Below are positions 17,879-28,100 of a stretch of DNA of 64,000 nucleotides, piece by piece; the stretch's first letter is position 1; each line of letters starts with the position of its first letter. Where the stretch lies: the NCBI GenBank assembly GCA_900314655.1, contig OMWC01000005.1:81840-145839 (forward strand), given 5' to 3'. The DNA is from an uncultured Prevotellaceae bacterium (lineage in GTDB: Bacteria > Bacteroidota > Bacteroidia > Bacteroidales > Bacteroidaceae). A program made the translations under genes and the position numbers. Under the pieces are notes generated by a model. The model had not been told where the DNA came from, did no database searches, and saw only the letters and a list, made by a program, of their open reading frames with translations.

Positions 17879-19032
17879 TTTTTCAACCTATAATATTCCA
17901 CTGCCCCCAGCAGGAAGCAGCCTGTGCCGTAGTCTTCAAAGTCGGGAACCTTGTCGTAGGCCAATGGCTGGCCGGCAGAAGGATCTTTTCCCGTACCTTG
18001 AACCCATCCGAGGAACCCATCTGGATGTACGGCATCCTTCACCATGGCATTCCAGGCACGGTCGCAGGCTGGCTTATATTGCTTTGCTTTCAAGATGCCG
18101 TGGTTCATACCCCAGCTCATTCCATAGAGGAAGAGGGCCGTACCCGTAAGTTCTTTTCCGCCATAGTTGGCTTCAGACATGAGTGAAGGATTCCAGAAAC
18201 CGTCTTCTCGTTGGCAACTGAGCAGTCCCTGACTCATCAGAATGAAGTCTTTCTTCAGACTCTTGTAGTATTTCTTCGACTGTTTGGAGAGTTTCGGCAT
18301 AGCCTCCAGATCTTCGAGTACCTTCACTAAGGCAGCATACACCCATCCGGAACCGCGGCTCCAGTAACAGTTGTTACCGTCCTTCTCTTTGTAGGGAGGC
18401 ACATAGTCGGCATCGCGCCACCAGAGGCCTTCCTTCGTGTTGAACAGTCCACCAGCCAGTGTGTCGCGACTCCAGGTGTACATTCGCATAGCGTGGTCGA
18501 TGTATTTCTGTTCGCCCGTGATGCGGTACATCTTCGAATAGACGGGCATAGCCATCTGAATGGCGTCAATCCATGTCCACCAGCCGTAGAGTGCGCCGTT
18601 GGCCTTGCGCTCATTGCCGGTTTTCATCTGGTGGGCCAGGTTCTCTTTCACGTGCACAATCATCTTCTCCTGCTTGGTCATCATGTAGCGGTCCAGATAA
18701 GTCTGCTCGCAGCACTGGTCGTCGGCGTCGCAGGTGGTGATGCCGTTTCGGGGTGTCCATTTGTGGAATTCTGCCCAGCGGTCCGTATAGTCGATGTAGC
18801 GCTGCTGGGCATCTACCTTGTAGAGTTCCATCAGTCCTTCGTAATAGACCGCCCTTGTCCAGAGGCTGCTGGGGCGAATCTTGCCCACGTTGGTAGGCAC
18901 CGTGGGGTCGCTGTATTTCTTCATAAAATAGTCGTTGACCCGTCGGGTCACATCGAGGACCTCTTCGGGAGTCTGTGCCTGGATGTTCGTCATGGCGAAC
19001 AAGGCAATCGTTAAGATGATAAACTTTTTCAT
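17875..19032 (-). CDS. GH105 unsaturated rhamnogalacturonyl hydrolase, secreted
   Basis: 385 residues with a signal peptide (MKKFIILTIALFAMTNIQAQ). The body is an (alpha/alpha)6 barrel of the YteR/YesR type: WTWIDAIQMAMPVY (~150) carries the likely catalytic Asp and WSRGSGWVYAAL (~225) the conserved substrate-site motif. These enzymes remove the unsaturated galacturonyl residue left by a rhamnogalacturonan lyase, matching the PL11 lyase in the same operon. It sits 18 bp after the GH28 gene and overlaps the GH2 start by 4 bp. Confidence 0.93.
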   Translation of the reverse strand: MKKFIILTIALFAMTNIQAQTPEEVLDVTRRVNDYFMKKYSDPTVPTNVGKIRPSSLWTRAVYYEGLMELYKVDAQQRYIDYTDRWAEFHKWTPRNGITTCDADDQCCEQTYLDRYMMTKQEKMIVHVKENLAHQMKTGNERKANGALYGWWTWIDAIQMAMPVYSKMYRITGEQKYIDHAMRMYTWSRDTLAGGLFNTKEGLWWRDADYVPPYKEKDGNNCYWSRGSGWVYAALVKVLEDLEAMPKLSKQSKKYYKSLKKDFILMSQGLLSCQREDGFWNPSLMSEANYGGKELTGTALFLYGMSWGMNHGILKAKQYKPACDRAWNAMVKDAVHPDGFLGWVQGTGKDPSAGQPLAYDKVPDFEDYGTGCFLLGAVEYYRLKK

Positions 19033-19050
19033 ATTGGTAGTTTTTGTTTT

Positions 19051-20532
19051 TTAATTATCTATTACTATATGGTCAGACTTTTCGAACAGTTTGTCTTTCA
19101 ATGGACTTACACGTTCTATTGTTATATTCTCCGTATTTGTCATCATGATCTTCGGCCGTTCGTCGGGCTGCATGAATGAGATATCGATATCCTTCAGCAT
19201 AATGTCCTTGGCATCTGAGATGACGAAGCACGAAGCCGGTTGTATGCCGTGGGCCGAAGGCTCGGGATAACCTTTCATGTTAGGATTCTGTGTAAAGAAA
19301 GGATTGATGCCCCGTTGGCTCCTTACGTCCTCCATCGTGACCCCACCTCGGTATTGCAGCTTGATGTTGCTCAGGGTGACTCCAGCGATAGAGCCAGTAG
19401 CATTGCCGGCAATGATAGAAGCGTAGCGGCTGTCAGCCTCCTCCACCGTTATGTTTGAGATTCTCACGTTTCTGATGGTAGAGGCGGGCAGACCTTTGGG
19501 GCCTCTGTTGCGGTTTCCTGCCCGGATATAGAAAGGAGCATTATTGATGTCCTTCATCTTGATGTCAAAGACTAGGATGTTTTCCATCTGTGAGCCGTCC
19601 ACCGTCTCCAGGGCGAGTCCGCGGCAGTGGGTGAATGTGCAGTCGCGGATGATGATATTGCGGAAGTCGCCGTTGCTCTCTGTTCCCAGTTTGATTCTTC
19701 CCGTGGGGCCATCTTGATCGGGGGCTTTTGTAGCGTGAGTAGTCTTCGTGCCGTCTATCAGGGTTCCTACGTCATACCCCGTGACGTGGCAGTGTTCGAT
19801 AATCACGTTGGCAGTAGGCTTCAGCCTGTTCAGTCCGTAAGAGGTTTTCAGCACGATGGCGTCGTCGTTCAGCGTATTCACCCTGCAATGGCGTATTTTC
19901 ACATGCTCACAACAGTCGATATCTATACCATCGCGGTTGGAGTCAATGGTCAGCCGCTCGATGGTCAGCGTATCCACTCCTGTGAGCAGCAGTGCGAAAT
20001 GTCCGCAGTTGAGCATCTCTAGGTCAGTAATTTTTACCCTACGGCAGTCTCTCAGCGCTATAGCCTTGTTGGCTACGGGCAGTCCGTCTAGTGTAGGCTT
20101 CCCTCTGGAGAGCACTCCGCTGCCGTCAATCCGTCCTTTCCCCGTGATGGCTACATTGCGTAGTCCGATACCCCATATCAGGGAATTCTTCCAATGACTG
20201 TGTCCAAAGTCCTGATACATCGAGAGGTTTTCCTCCGGCAGGTCGTATGTCTCGCTTGCCTTGGGCATAGCTGCTTTCATGACGGCTCCGCTGTCCAGTT
20301 GCAGGGTGATGTTGCTTTTCAGTCGTACGGAATAACATAGATACACCCCAGCTGGTAGCCTGACCGTCCCACCACCTTCACTGGCTGCCTGACTGATGGC
20401 TTCGTTGATGGCACGGCTATCGATATGCACGCCGTTGCCCTTAGCTCCAAAGTCGTGCACGTTATAAACCTGCTGAGCCGAACACACAACCGTGGCCATC
20501 ACGGTCCAAAGCAGTAGGATGTTTTTTCTCAT
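19051..20532 (-). CDS. GH28 polygalacturonase-family enzyme, secreted
   Basis: 493 residues from the ATG at 20532; the frame extends upstream to a TTG at 20559, but that segment is only repeat sequence. The signal peptide ends near VVCSAQ. A right-handed beta-helix carries the GH28 active-site set: SNRDGIDIDCC, LNDDAIVLKTSYGL and RIKLGTES. GH28 enzymes hydrolyse homogalacturonan or RG-I galacturonosyl bonds; the exact specificity is unknown. It follows the propeller/DUF362 gene by 58 bp. Confidence 0.92.
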   Translation of the reverse strand: MRKNILLLWTVMATVVCSAQQVYNVHDFGAKGNGVHIDSRAINEAISQAASEGGGTVRLPAGVYLCYSVRLKSNITLQLDSGAVMKAAMPKASETYDLPEENLSMYQDFGHSHWKNSLIWGIGLRNVAITGKGRIDGSGVLSRGKPTLDGLPVANKAIALRDCRRVKITDLEMLNCGHFALLLTGVDTLTIERLTIDSNRDGIDIDCCEHVKIRHCRVNTLNDDAIVLKTSYGLNRLKPTANVIIEHCHVTGYDVGTLIDGTKTTHATKAPDQDGPTGRIKLGTESNGDFRNIIIRDCTFTHCRGLALETVDGSQMENILVFDIKMKDINNAPFYIRAGNRNRGPKGLPASTIRNVRISNITVEEADSRYASIIAGNATGSIAGVTLSNIKLQYRGGVTMEDVRSQRGINPFFTQNPNMKGYPEPSAHGIQPASCFVISDAKDIMLKDIDISFMQPDERPKIMMTNTENITIERVSPLKDKLFEKSDHIVIDN

Positions 20533-20539
20533 TGTATTC

Positions 20540-20580
20540 AACGATAACCTTAACTTCAACTTTAACGTTAACTTTAACCT
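20540..20580. repeat. Degenerate hexamer/heptamer array (TAACCT, TTAACT)
   Basis: The interval upstream of the GH28 start is filled with AACCTTAACTTCAACTTTAA-type units of 6-7 bp. Similar arrays lie before the next two operon genes at 22733-22770 and 24832-24866. Confidence 0.7.
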
Positions 20581-20590
20581 TTTTACTTTT

Positions 20591-22717
20591 TTACTCCAGT
20601 CGCTGGTAGATCAGGTCCAGCTTTGTGTATTTCCGGTCTTTCCCGTTATTCCAGTGCTCCATCAGTCCGAGGGGCTTTTCCAGAGGCTTCCCGTCTTGCC
20701 GATACACCGTTCCGCTTTGTGGCCGCGGAATGCTGGCTGCCTCCAGCAAGTATTCGTCGCAATAGGAGAGCGAACCATATTCCGGCCATTCGCTGATGAG
20801 CAGGTCCATGCCCACAGCGTCGCAAGCCACCTCGTCTTGCGAAACGATGAGCGAGCAGGCCCAGTCATTGTTGAAGGGCGGCTTTTGCCATTTGGGGTAG
20901 GGCTTGAAGTTCACGTGGCGCGAGCCGTATGTCCCGTCGATGAGGAAGAAGAGCGTTTTCTGCCCCAGGTGCTTGTGGCCCATGAAGTCAACGAAAGTCT
21001 TGTAGCCTGGTTTCCCGTGGCGTTTGTCGGCACTGAAGTTGTTGTGTGCATTTCGCCGCCAGATGAGATTGATGTCCGTTGTCCCATACCAGTTCTTGGA
21101 GGTCAGCGTAACTCCCGGGCCATTGTGGAGTTTCAGCAGCGACGAGTTGATCAAGTAGTCAGCATCCACCACACACTTTGCCAGGCCGCGAGCCATCGCC
21201 CCGTTGTCCTCCGAATACGCAATCATTTCCGGATAGTATTCACACCGCTGTCGGCCGTCGCCTCCGATATTGTCTATAAATATGACGTGCGGAAACTCCC
21301 TATGTACCTTATTGTATATACTGTCAGTGATGGCACGACTGGGTTCGCAGAGCGAGATGTCTTGCTGCCGGATACCGCCATCGCGAACCATTGAGCGCAC
21401 TAGCGCCAATGTTACAAAGGGCGAAGAGTTCAGCTCTATGGTATCACGATGTGTGAGTGCGTTGTTCAGGTTTAGCTTCACACAAATCTTCTCACCTTTG
21501 CGATAACCTCGTCTGCCGCGCCCATGCTTTTCATTAAAATATTGGAAGAGAGCCTTCCAGGCTTTCTTCGCATTCTTTTCACCCGTTAGCTGGATAAGTG
21601 CCTCTCGCACCATGCGGTCAGCCTTCTGTTGTGAATTCCATCGGTCTTCCACCCAGAGGCCGGTATGGCCGTCCCATGAAGCCACGCCTGGCGCATGGAT
21701 CCATGCTACACGTCCCGGATGAATACCCTTTCCTTCACCCACGGGCTGATTGGGTCCTAACATCAGCGGTGGTAGTTCCCGTCCGTTGAAATGACCGAAG
21801 AAGAGGCGGTTACGGTCAACGGGTTGGTCTAATGGCTGTATGGTCGTAGCTGGTCCTAAGTCGGGATTTTCCCAAGAAGCAAGTTTCCATACAACCTTTC
21901 CTTCTTTATCTATTTCTACTGCCTGCAGTGGAGGATTCAACGTGTCAATAGTTTCCTTGCCCCATTCGTTCCACCAACTGTTGAGGATCGTGTTGCCGTT
22001 TTTCAAGCGCACGGCTTTCTGTATTTGTCGCAGTCCAATGTGACTGAGGTCCGGCTGCCATACAACCTGTGCATCTTCACGGGTAATCTCTTTCACCGTA
22101 TTCCCTTTACCCACAAAGAGCAGGTTCTCCTTAGCCAGTTCGGTTACCGACCAGGCTCCAGGCATCTCCCATCGGAAGAGTTCGTTGCCCTGTACACTGT
22201 ATTCTGCCACATAGCCTTGGCTCATATGGCATACCAGCAGTGTCCCTCGCGAAGACAATCGCGCATTGCGGAACTGTCCGTGTACTCCTTTGGAAGCTGG
22301 TATCTCAAATTCATGAACAATTCTAAGCGAAGGAATCTCCATGATACGTACCATGGCCGGATGTCCATTCTGCACGAACACCACGTGATGTTGTCCGATG
22401 GGTTGTATGGTATGAATCTCTGTTCCCGGAGGGGCTGCGTACGACCACAACACCTGATGCTCCTGATTGATTTCGGCTATGCCATACTGGTGAGCCAGCA
22501 GGATATGTCCGTCTGTCATCAGAATGGCATCGCTGAATTCACCCCGCCAGTTCGTGGCATGGTGCATCCAACTCACTCGCCCGTTTTCCACCTTGAAAAG
22601 CCTAAGTTGCTTGCTTTGTCCGGCATATAGGAAATTATGCCGACTCAAGTCAGACTCCTGCGCTTTCGCCGGCAGGAGCAATAGCATCATCGTGAGTACT
22701 GATAAGAATCTCTTCAT
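20591..22717 (-). CDS. Secreted beta-propeller protein fused to a DUF362 domain
   Basis: 708 residues with a signal peptide (MKRFLSVLTMMLLLLPAKAQ). Residues ~25-290 look like a PQQ-type beta-propeller (repeats such as LYAGQSKQLRLFKVENGRVSW and LLAHQYGIAEINQEHQVLW in part). Residues ~330-690 match the DUF362 family, usually a separate protein, with VGEGKGIHPGRVAWIHAPG and LNLNNALTHRD. No 4Fe-4S cysteine cluster is evident. The biochemical function is unknown. Its place between the PL11 and GH28 genes implies a role in pectin use, perhaps recognition or removal of a substituent. The sequence shows no frameshift at the junction. Confidence 0.75.
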   Translation of the reverse strand: MKRFLSVLTMMLLLLPAKAQESDLSRHNFLYAGQSKQLRLFKVENGRVSWMHHATNWRGEFSDAILMTDGHILLAHQYGIAEINQEHQVLWSYAAPPGTEIHTIQPIGQHHVVFVQNGHPAMVRIMEIPSLRIVHEFEIPASKGVHGQFRNARLSSRGTLLVCHMSQGYVAEYSVQGNELFRWEMPGAWSVTELAKENLLFVGKGNTVKEITREDAQVVWQPDLSHIGLRQIQKAVRLKNGNTILNSWWNEWGKETIDTLNPPLQAVEIDKEGKVVWKLASWENPDLGPATTIQPLDQPVDRNRLFFGHFNGRELPPLMLGPNQPVGEGKGIHPGRVAWIHAPGVASWDGHTGLWVEDRWNSQQKADRMVREALIQLTGEKNAKKAWKALFQYFNEKHGRGRRGYRKGEKICVKLNLNNALTHRDTIELNSSPFVTLALVRSMVRDGGIRQQDISLCEPSRAITDSIYNKVHREFPHVIFIDNIGGDGRQRCEYYPEMIAYSEDNGAMARGLAKCVVDADYLINSSLLKLHNGPGVTLTSKNWYGTTDINLIWRRNAHNNFSADKRHGKPGYKTFVDFMGHKHLGQKTLFFLIDGTYGSRHVNFKPYPKWQKPPFNNDWACSLIVSQDEVACDAVGMDLLISEWPEYGSLSYCDEYLLEAASIPRPQSGTVYRQDGKPLEKPLGLMEHWNNGKDRKYTKLDLIYQRLE

Positions 22718-22732
22718 AAATGTTTCAACGTT

Positions 22733-22770
22733 AACGTTAACCTTAACTTTAATCTTTAACCTTTAACCTC
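22733..22770. repeat. Degenerate hexamer/heptamer array (GTTAAC, CTTTAAC)
   Basis: GTTAACGTTAACCTTAACTT followed by related units fills the gap between the PL11 stop and the propeller/DUF362 start. No promoter is obvious inside it. Confidence 0.7.
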
Positions 22771-24828
22771 TTACTTCAGGAACGGATTAACCGTCTTGTC
22801 GGGGCCCAGGTAGAAACCTGTGTGCGTAGGCTGGTTGTAGGCCGTGTTCTGATGGGCCACGCTCAGCCGGTAGGGCACATCCTCCTCCAGACAGTTTATG
22901 CGATACTCCGTAGGGATGGTGGATACGTAGAGCCGCAGCTCGGTGCTTTCGTGGTTACGGGCCAGCACCTCTTCGCGCCAGTCACCCAGGATATCGGCAC
23001 AAAGACATGGGTTCGACTTCGAACCGTTGTTGAACTGCACCCCTTCAAAGCGGCAGACGGTTTTCATGCGGCCTGTCTCCCAGTCATATTTCGACACCGT
23101 CTCATGGTCAAGCATCTCGCGGAGCAGGTCGCCGTCCCACCAGATACCGAAATTGGTAGGAATGCGTGCGCCCCTTATGCGGAGGGCATTATTGTCGCCG
23201 TCGTCTTCTTGCTTCTCATCGGCATGTTTCGGGGTGACTAGTTCCCCCTTGATATTGCGGATGCCACCGCTCTCGCTGCTCCACATCTCCAGGCCTGGAT
23301 TCGTGGGGTCAATATCGGCAGCCATGCAGCGGCCCACGTCTTCCTTACTTTTAATTTGGAAGATCACCTCACCTGTACGTGCATCGCGGAAATCGCTGCC
23401 ATCGCGTCGGTTCTCATGGCAGTCCCACACCTGGAGCCGGGTTGTCTGCGGGTCAAAGGCCGTCAGGTGCATGGCGTCGCCATGGCCGAAGCCCGTATTG
23501 TAGAGTCCGCGTCCGTCATTGTCAATAGCCATGGAGCCATAGGTAATCTCGTCGCATCCGTCACCATCCACATCGGCCACGCGCAGGTTATGGTTACCTT
23601 GTCCGGCATAACTGGCCCATTGCGGGTCTTTGGTATCGAAGGTCCAGCGGTTCCTCAGTTGCTTGCCATCCCAGTCCCAGGCAGCAATGACGCTACGGGT
23701 ATAATAACCGCGGCAGAAGATACCGCTAGCATGCCTCCCGTCCAGATAGCCTACGGCAGCCAGATAACGCTCCGATCGGTTGGCGTGGTCGTCACCCCAG
23801 TCTTCCATCCGGCCCCGTTCGGGAATATAGTCGGCCGTAGCCATGGCCGCTCCTGTCAGTCCGTTGAACACGGTGATATATTCCGGCCCATCCATGATGC
23901 GCCCCGTCTTGTTGTCGGTATTCACGTTGAGGAAACTCCTTCGCCGGTTGTGGATTTCCGTCTTGGTCATCGTCGGTGGCAGCCCCTTCTCTATTTCCAG
24001 CCATTGCTCCCGCCGGCGTGCAGCCTCCTCGCGTTCCTCTCTTATTCTCTTCAGGTAAGCCTCCGGGTCAGCCTTGATGGCAGCGATGCCATAGCGCCAG
24101 TCAGCCTGCGCGTCGCCGATTACCCGTCCCTGTCCGTCAGTAGTCCCGTCGGCCGTCTTCACCATCAGCTCGGCTCGTCCGTCACCGTCGAAGTCGAACA
24201 CCATGAACTGCACGTAATGCGCCCCGCTGCGGACGTTCCTCCCCAGGTCGATGCGCCAGAGGCGAGTGCCGTCAAGCCGGTAGCAGTCGATAAGCGTGGG
24301 GCCGGTGAATCCCGCAAACATATTATCCTTGGCGTTCGTAGGGTCCCATTTCAGGAATATCTCATACTGTCCGTCGCCGTCCACGTCGCCGATGCTTGCG
24401 TCGCTGGCCACGTAAGCGTAACGGTAACCGTCAGGCGAAGTGCCGCCCTCAGGTTTCTGCAGGGGTATGGGCAGATAGCCGTCGGGTGCATCGCCCCGAA
24501 GCCTGTAGGAGCCGCTCCGCTTCCTGGAGCGCACCTCATAGAAGCCCCCCTTCGGGTCAGGCTTCTCGTCAACGAAGAACGATCCCCCCCGCCGCAATGG
24601 GCGGCGGTTAAGCTTCACCCCGTCGCGATACACATCGAAAGATTCCCCCGCAGCATCGCTGCCGAGCACGCGCCAGCTGACGATCACCCGTCCGCCGTCG
24701 CGCACGGCCACCACTCCACGATCCAGCCGTTCACTCTTCAGCGCTGCCCGGTCGTAGCGGGGCTGCGCTTCCACCGCCGTAGCCACCACCAAGGCCATGG
24801 CTCCCATCAAAAGCATTCCTTTTCTCAT
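22771..24828 (-). CDS. PL11 rhamnogalacturonan lyase, secreted
   Basis: 685 residues from the ATG at 24828 (a TTG at 24837 lies in repeat sequence). The signal peptide ends near TAVEAQ. The body is an eight-bladed propeller with the PL11/YesW signatures SDASIGDVDGDGQYEI, FDFDGDGRAELMVKTADGT and RVADVDGDGCDEITYGSM, whose Asp/Gly-rich loops bind Ca2+. These enzymes cut the rhamnose-galacturonate backbone of RG-I by beta-elimination, leaving an unsaturated end for GH105. First gene of the minus-strand enzyme operon and divergent from susC. Confidence 0.94.
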   Translation of the reverse strand: MRKGMLLMGAMALVVATAVEAQPRYDRAALKSERLDRGVVAVRDGGRVIVSWRVLGSDAAGESFDVYRDGVKLNRRPLRRGGSFFVDEKPDPKGGFYEVRSRKRSGSYRLRGDAPDGYLPIPLQKPEGGTSPDGYRYAYVASDASIGDVDGDGQYEIFLKWDPTNAKDNMFAGFTGPTLIDCYRLDGTRLWRIDLGRNVRSGAHYVQFMVFDFDGDGRAELMVKTADGTTDGQGRVIGDAQADWRYGIAAIKADPEAYLKRIREEREEAARRREQWLEIEKGLPPTMTKTEIHNRRRSFLNVNTDNKTGRIMDGPEYITVFNGLTGAAMATADYIPERGRMEDWGDDHANRSERYLAAVGYLDGRHASGIFCRGYYTRSVIAAWDWDGKQLRNRWTFDTKDPQWASYAGQGNHNLRVADVDGDGCDEITYGSMAIDNDGRGLYNTGFGHGDAMHLTAFDPQTTRLQVWDCHENRRDGSDFRDARTGEVIFQIKSKEDVGRCMAADIDPTNPGLEMWSSESGGIRNIKGELVTPKHADEKQEDDGDNNALRIRGARIPTNFGIWWDGDLLREMLDHETVSKYDWETGRMKTVCRFEGVQFNNGSKSNPCLCADILGDWREEVLARNHESTELRLYVSTIPTEYRINCLEEDVPYRLSVAHQNTAYNQPTHTGFYLGPDKTVNPFLK

Positions 24829-24831
24829 AGT

Positions 24832-24866
24832 CTTCAACTTTAACCTTTCAACTTTAACCTTTCAAC
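24832..24866. repeat. 7-bp array (TTTAACC/TTTCAAC) upstream of the PL11 gene
   Basis: Five units alternate CTTCAAC, TTTAACC, TTTCAAC, TTTAACC, TTTCAAC and end 3 bp before the PL11 start codon, so they make up its 5' untranslated region. Confidence 0.85.
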
Positions 24867-24958
24867 TTGAAAAGAGTCAATGATTTGTTTTCTCGGCGTA
24901 AAGTTACAAATAAAACCGAATACTGCCAAGCAAAAACGTCCGATAAGCCATAAAATCC

Positions 24959-25020
24959 GTACAAAAAGAAACAGCAGACATCCTGAGAAGTACAAAAATG
25001 GCTCATATTCGTACAAAAAT
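24959..25020 (+). promoter_or_regulatory. Three phased direct repeats, probable HTCS operator
   Basis: GTACAAAAAG (24959-24968), GTACAAAAAT (24990-24999) and GTACAAAAAT (25011-25020) lie on one face of the helix, 31 and 21 bp apart. The last ends just before the expected -33 position of the susC promoter. AraC-type outputs of HTCS proteins bind direct repeats, which makes this a good candidate site. Confidence 0.65.
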
Positions 25021-25046
25021 ACACACACCTTCTGCGACGAAACGGC

Positions 25047-25054
25047 TAATTTTG
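25047..25054 (+). promoter_or_regulatory. -7 promoter element of susC
   Basis: TAATTTTG matches TAnnTTTG. The sequence 19-21 bp upstream (CACACACC) lacks a -33 TTTG, as expected for an activator-dependent promoter. The predicted start is near 25059, giving a ~43-nt leader. Confidence 0.65.
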
Positions 25055-25101
25055 TGGCAAAGATTTTATTAACTATCAACTAACAACTAATTCAAAACTG
25101 T

Positions 25102-28100
25102 ATGAAACAAATTCATCTGAGAGACAGACTGTTGTCAGGCACAAATGTGCTTCGGCAACTTATGTTCCTGTTTATGGTGGTGCTCTGCACCTCCAGTGCA
25201 ATGGCCCAGAAGAAGGTCACGGGAACAATTGTGGATGCTGCTGGTGAACCCATTATCGGTGCCAGCGTGATGGTGAAGGGAACATCGAATGGTGCGGTGA
25301 CGGACTTAGATGGTAACTTTACTATTAATAATGTACCTGAAGATGCCACGCTGGTATTCTCGTATGTGGGCTACCGCACCCAGAACCTTTCGGCAAGGGG
25401 AAAGAGCAATTTCCAAATCTCCCTGGAAGAAGACAAGCAGTTGCTTGACGAAGTGGTGGTGGTAGGTTACGGTGTGCAGCGCAAGAGTGATGTGACGGGT
25501 GCACTGACTCGCGTCAACGAGGAACAGCTCAACAACCGTCCGGTATCAAATGCCATCGAAGCCCTTCAGGGAAAGGCTGCCGGTGTGGATATCACAACAA
25601 GTGAGCGTCCTGGTACACTGGGTTCTATCCGCATTCGTGGAAACCGTTCTATCAATGCCTCCAACGAACCGCTTTATGTGGTCGACGGTGTTCCCCTTAG
25701 TTCTGGCGGCATCGAGAGCCTGAACTCCCGCGACATCGAGTCTATCGACATTCTGAAGGATGCCTCTTCGACTGCCATCTATGGTAGCCGTGGTGCTAAC
25801 GGTGTGGTGCTTATTACCACTAAGCGCGGTAAGGAAGGTAAGCTTCAGCTGACTTACAACGGTTCGGTGACCTTCGAGAAGATTGTCGACAAGAGTCCCG
25901 CCATGAATGCCAGTGACTATATCACATGGCGCCGTTGGGCTTACTACAACTCCAGTTCGGCCAGCACTGCCTATCCCCGTGGCGACCAGCCTACGCTGGA
26001 AAACGACAGGAAGATTTTCACTGGCGATGACGTTGCCTGGAAGAATATCGAGAAAGGATGGGAAGGTGGAAGTTGGGACGGTTCGAAGGTGACCGATACC
26101 GACTGGACCGACCTCGTGACACAGACTGGTATCACCCACGAGCACACACTGCGCGCCCAAGGCGGTACGAAAGACATGCAGGCTAGTTTCTCGTTTGGCT
26201 ATCTGAACAACGAAGGAACACAGAAAGGTCAGGAATACGAGCGCTACAATGCTGCCGTAACTGCCGATGTGCAGGCCACGAAGTGGTTCAAGATGGGCGG
26301 TTCAATCAATGCCTCTTGGAGTAAGCAGGACTATGGTTTCTCGCGCACAGGTCAGTCGTCGAGTTCCGGTCCTACCGATATCTACGGCGCAGCAAAGGCT
26401 ATCCTTCGCTATACGCTTCCTTACGACGAAAATGGGCAGATCATCAACATGCCAGGCGGCTCTACAACCAACACTTATACTGTTATAGACGAATGGACCA
26501 AGTCAAACGATAACCGCGAAGTGTTCCGTGCTCTTGGAAGTTTCTACGGCCAGATTGATTTCGGAAAGATTTTCGAACCCGTGCAGGGTCTGATGTATAA
26601 GATGCAGTTCGGTCCCGACTTCCGCTACAGCCGTCAGGGTATCTATCTCGATGCCACCTCGGCCACTCGTCTGGGTGGTAAGAACTATGTGCGCCGTGGC
26701 GACGATCGTCACTTCTCTTGGACGCTCGATAATATGCTGATATATAACCGCACGTTTGGCGACCATGCCATCGGCCTCACGCTGCTCCACAGTGCTTCGA
26801 AGTATAATGCCGAGAGCAGCAGCATCAACGAAGAAGGCAACCCGTTCCCTTCTTTCCTGTGGAACAACATGGGTACCGGTATCGATATCACCGAGCCGAA
26901 CTATAAGGTTGGACTTGGCACAGGACTGACCGAGAACTCACTGCAGTCGTGGATGGCCCGTGTGAATTACTCGTTCATGGACCGCTATCTGCTGACAGCC
27001 AGTGTGCGTCGCGACGGTTCTTCGGTACTCTCTGAAGGAAACAAGTGGGACACCTTCCCCTCTCTGGCCATCGGTTGGCGCATGGAACAGGAGAAGTGGC
27101 TGCGCGACGTCAACTGGATTGACCAGCTGAAACTGCGCTTCGGTATCGGTGTGACGGGTAACTCTTCTGTAGGCCCTTACGGAACACTTGGCGTCATCAG
27201 CGGTTACTGGATGCCGTTCAGCACGGGTAACTCGTTCATCCTCGTTACCAACGAGCCATACTATTCTTCTGGTTCGAACAAACTGCCTAACAAGAATCTG
27301 GGCTGGGAGAAGACCACACAGTATAACTTCGGTATCGACTTCAGCTTCTTGCGCGGCCGCATCAACGGTGCCTTCGATATTTACACATCACGTACGAAGG
27401 ACCTGCTGCTCGCCATGTCGCTGCCTTCGCTGACGGGTTATCCCTCGATGATGGACAACATCGGTGAGACCAAGAACAAAGGTTTCGACCTGACGCTGAA
27501 TTTCATCCCCGTGCAGACCAACGGATTCGAGTGGATTTCAACGCTGAATGCCGCCTGGCAAAAAGACGAGATCGTGGAACTGGCCAACGGCAAGCAGGAC
27601 GACATCAACAACGCCTGGTTCATCGGCGAGAGCATCTCCGTGTACTACGGCTTTGAGTCTGCTGGTCTGTGGCAGGAGGGCGATGCCTCCGAAATGGAGA
27701 AGTTCAATGCCAACGGTGCTAAGTTTACTCCTGGTAACGTTCGTCCTGTCGACCAGAACGGCGACTACAAGATTGATGCTGCCGACCGTGTGATCCTGGG
27801 CAACCGCAATCCTCGCTGGACACTGGGCTGGAGCAACACCTTCAGCTGGAAGGGACTCGAACTGAACATCGACCTCTTCGGCCGCTTCAAGTATAAGATC
27901 AGCACTGGCGGCGAAGGCCAGCTCGGTATGTATCAGCAGCGCGAGATTGACTACTGGACACCCGACAACACCGGCGCCGAGTGGCAGAAGCCTATCTACA
28001 ACCAGTCGGGCGGCGACCCTTATTCCGGACTGCTCGGATTCAAGGATGCCTCGTTCATCAAGATTCGTAACCTCTCGCTGGGCTATCGCCTGGACAAGAC

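Noticed and set aside
23356..24843. Long open frame (495 codons) antisense to the PL11 gene
   Set aside because: It mirrors a G+C-rich, strongly supported PL11 coding sequence, has no recognisable domain and lacks a start signal; it is a codon-bias shadow.
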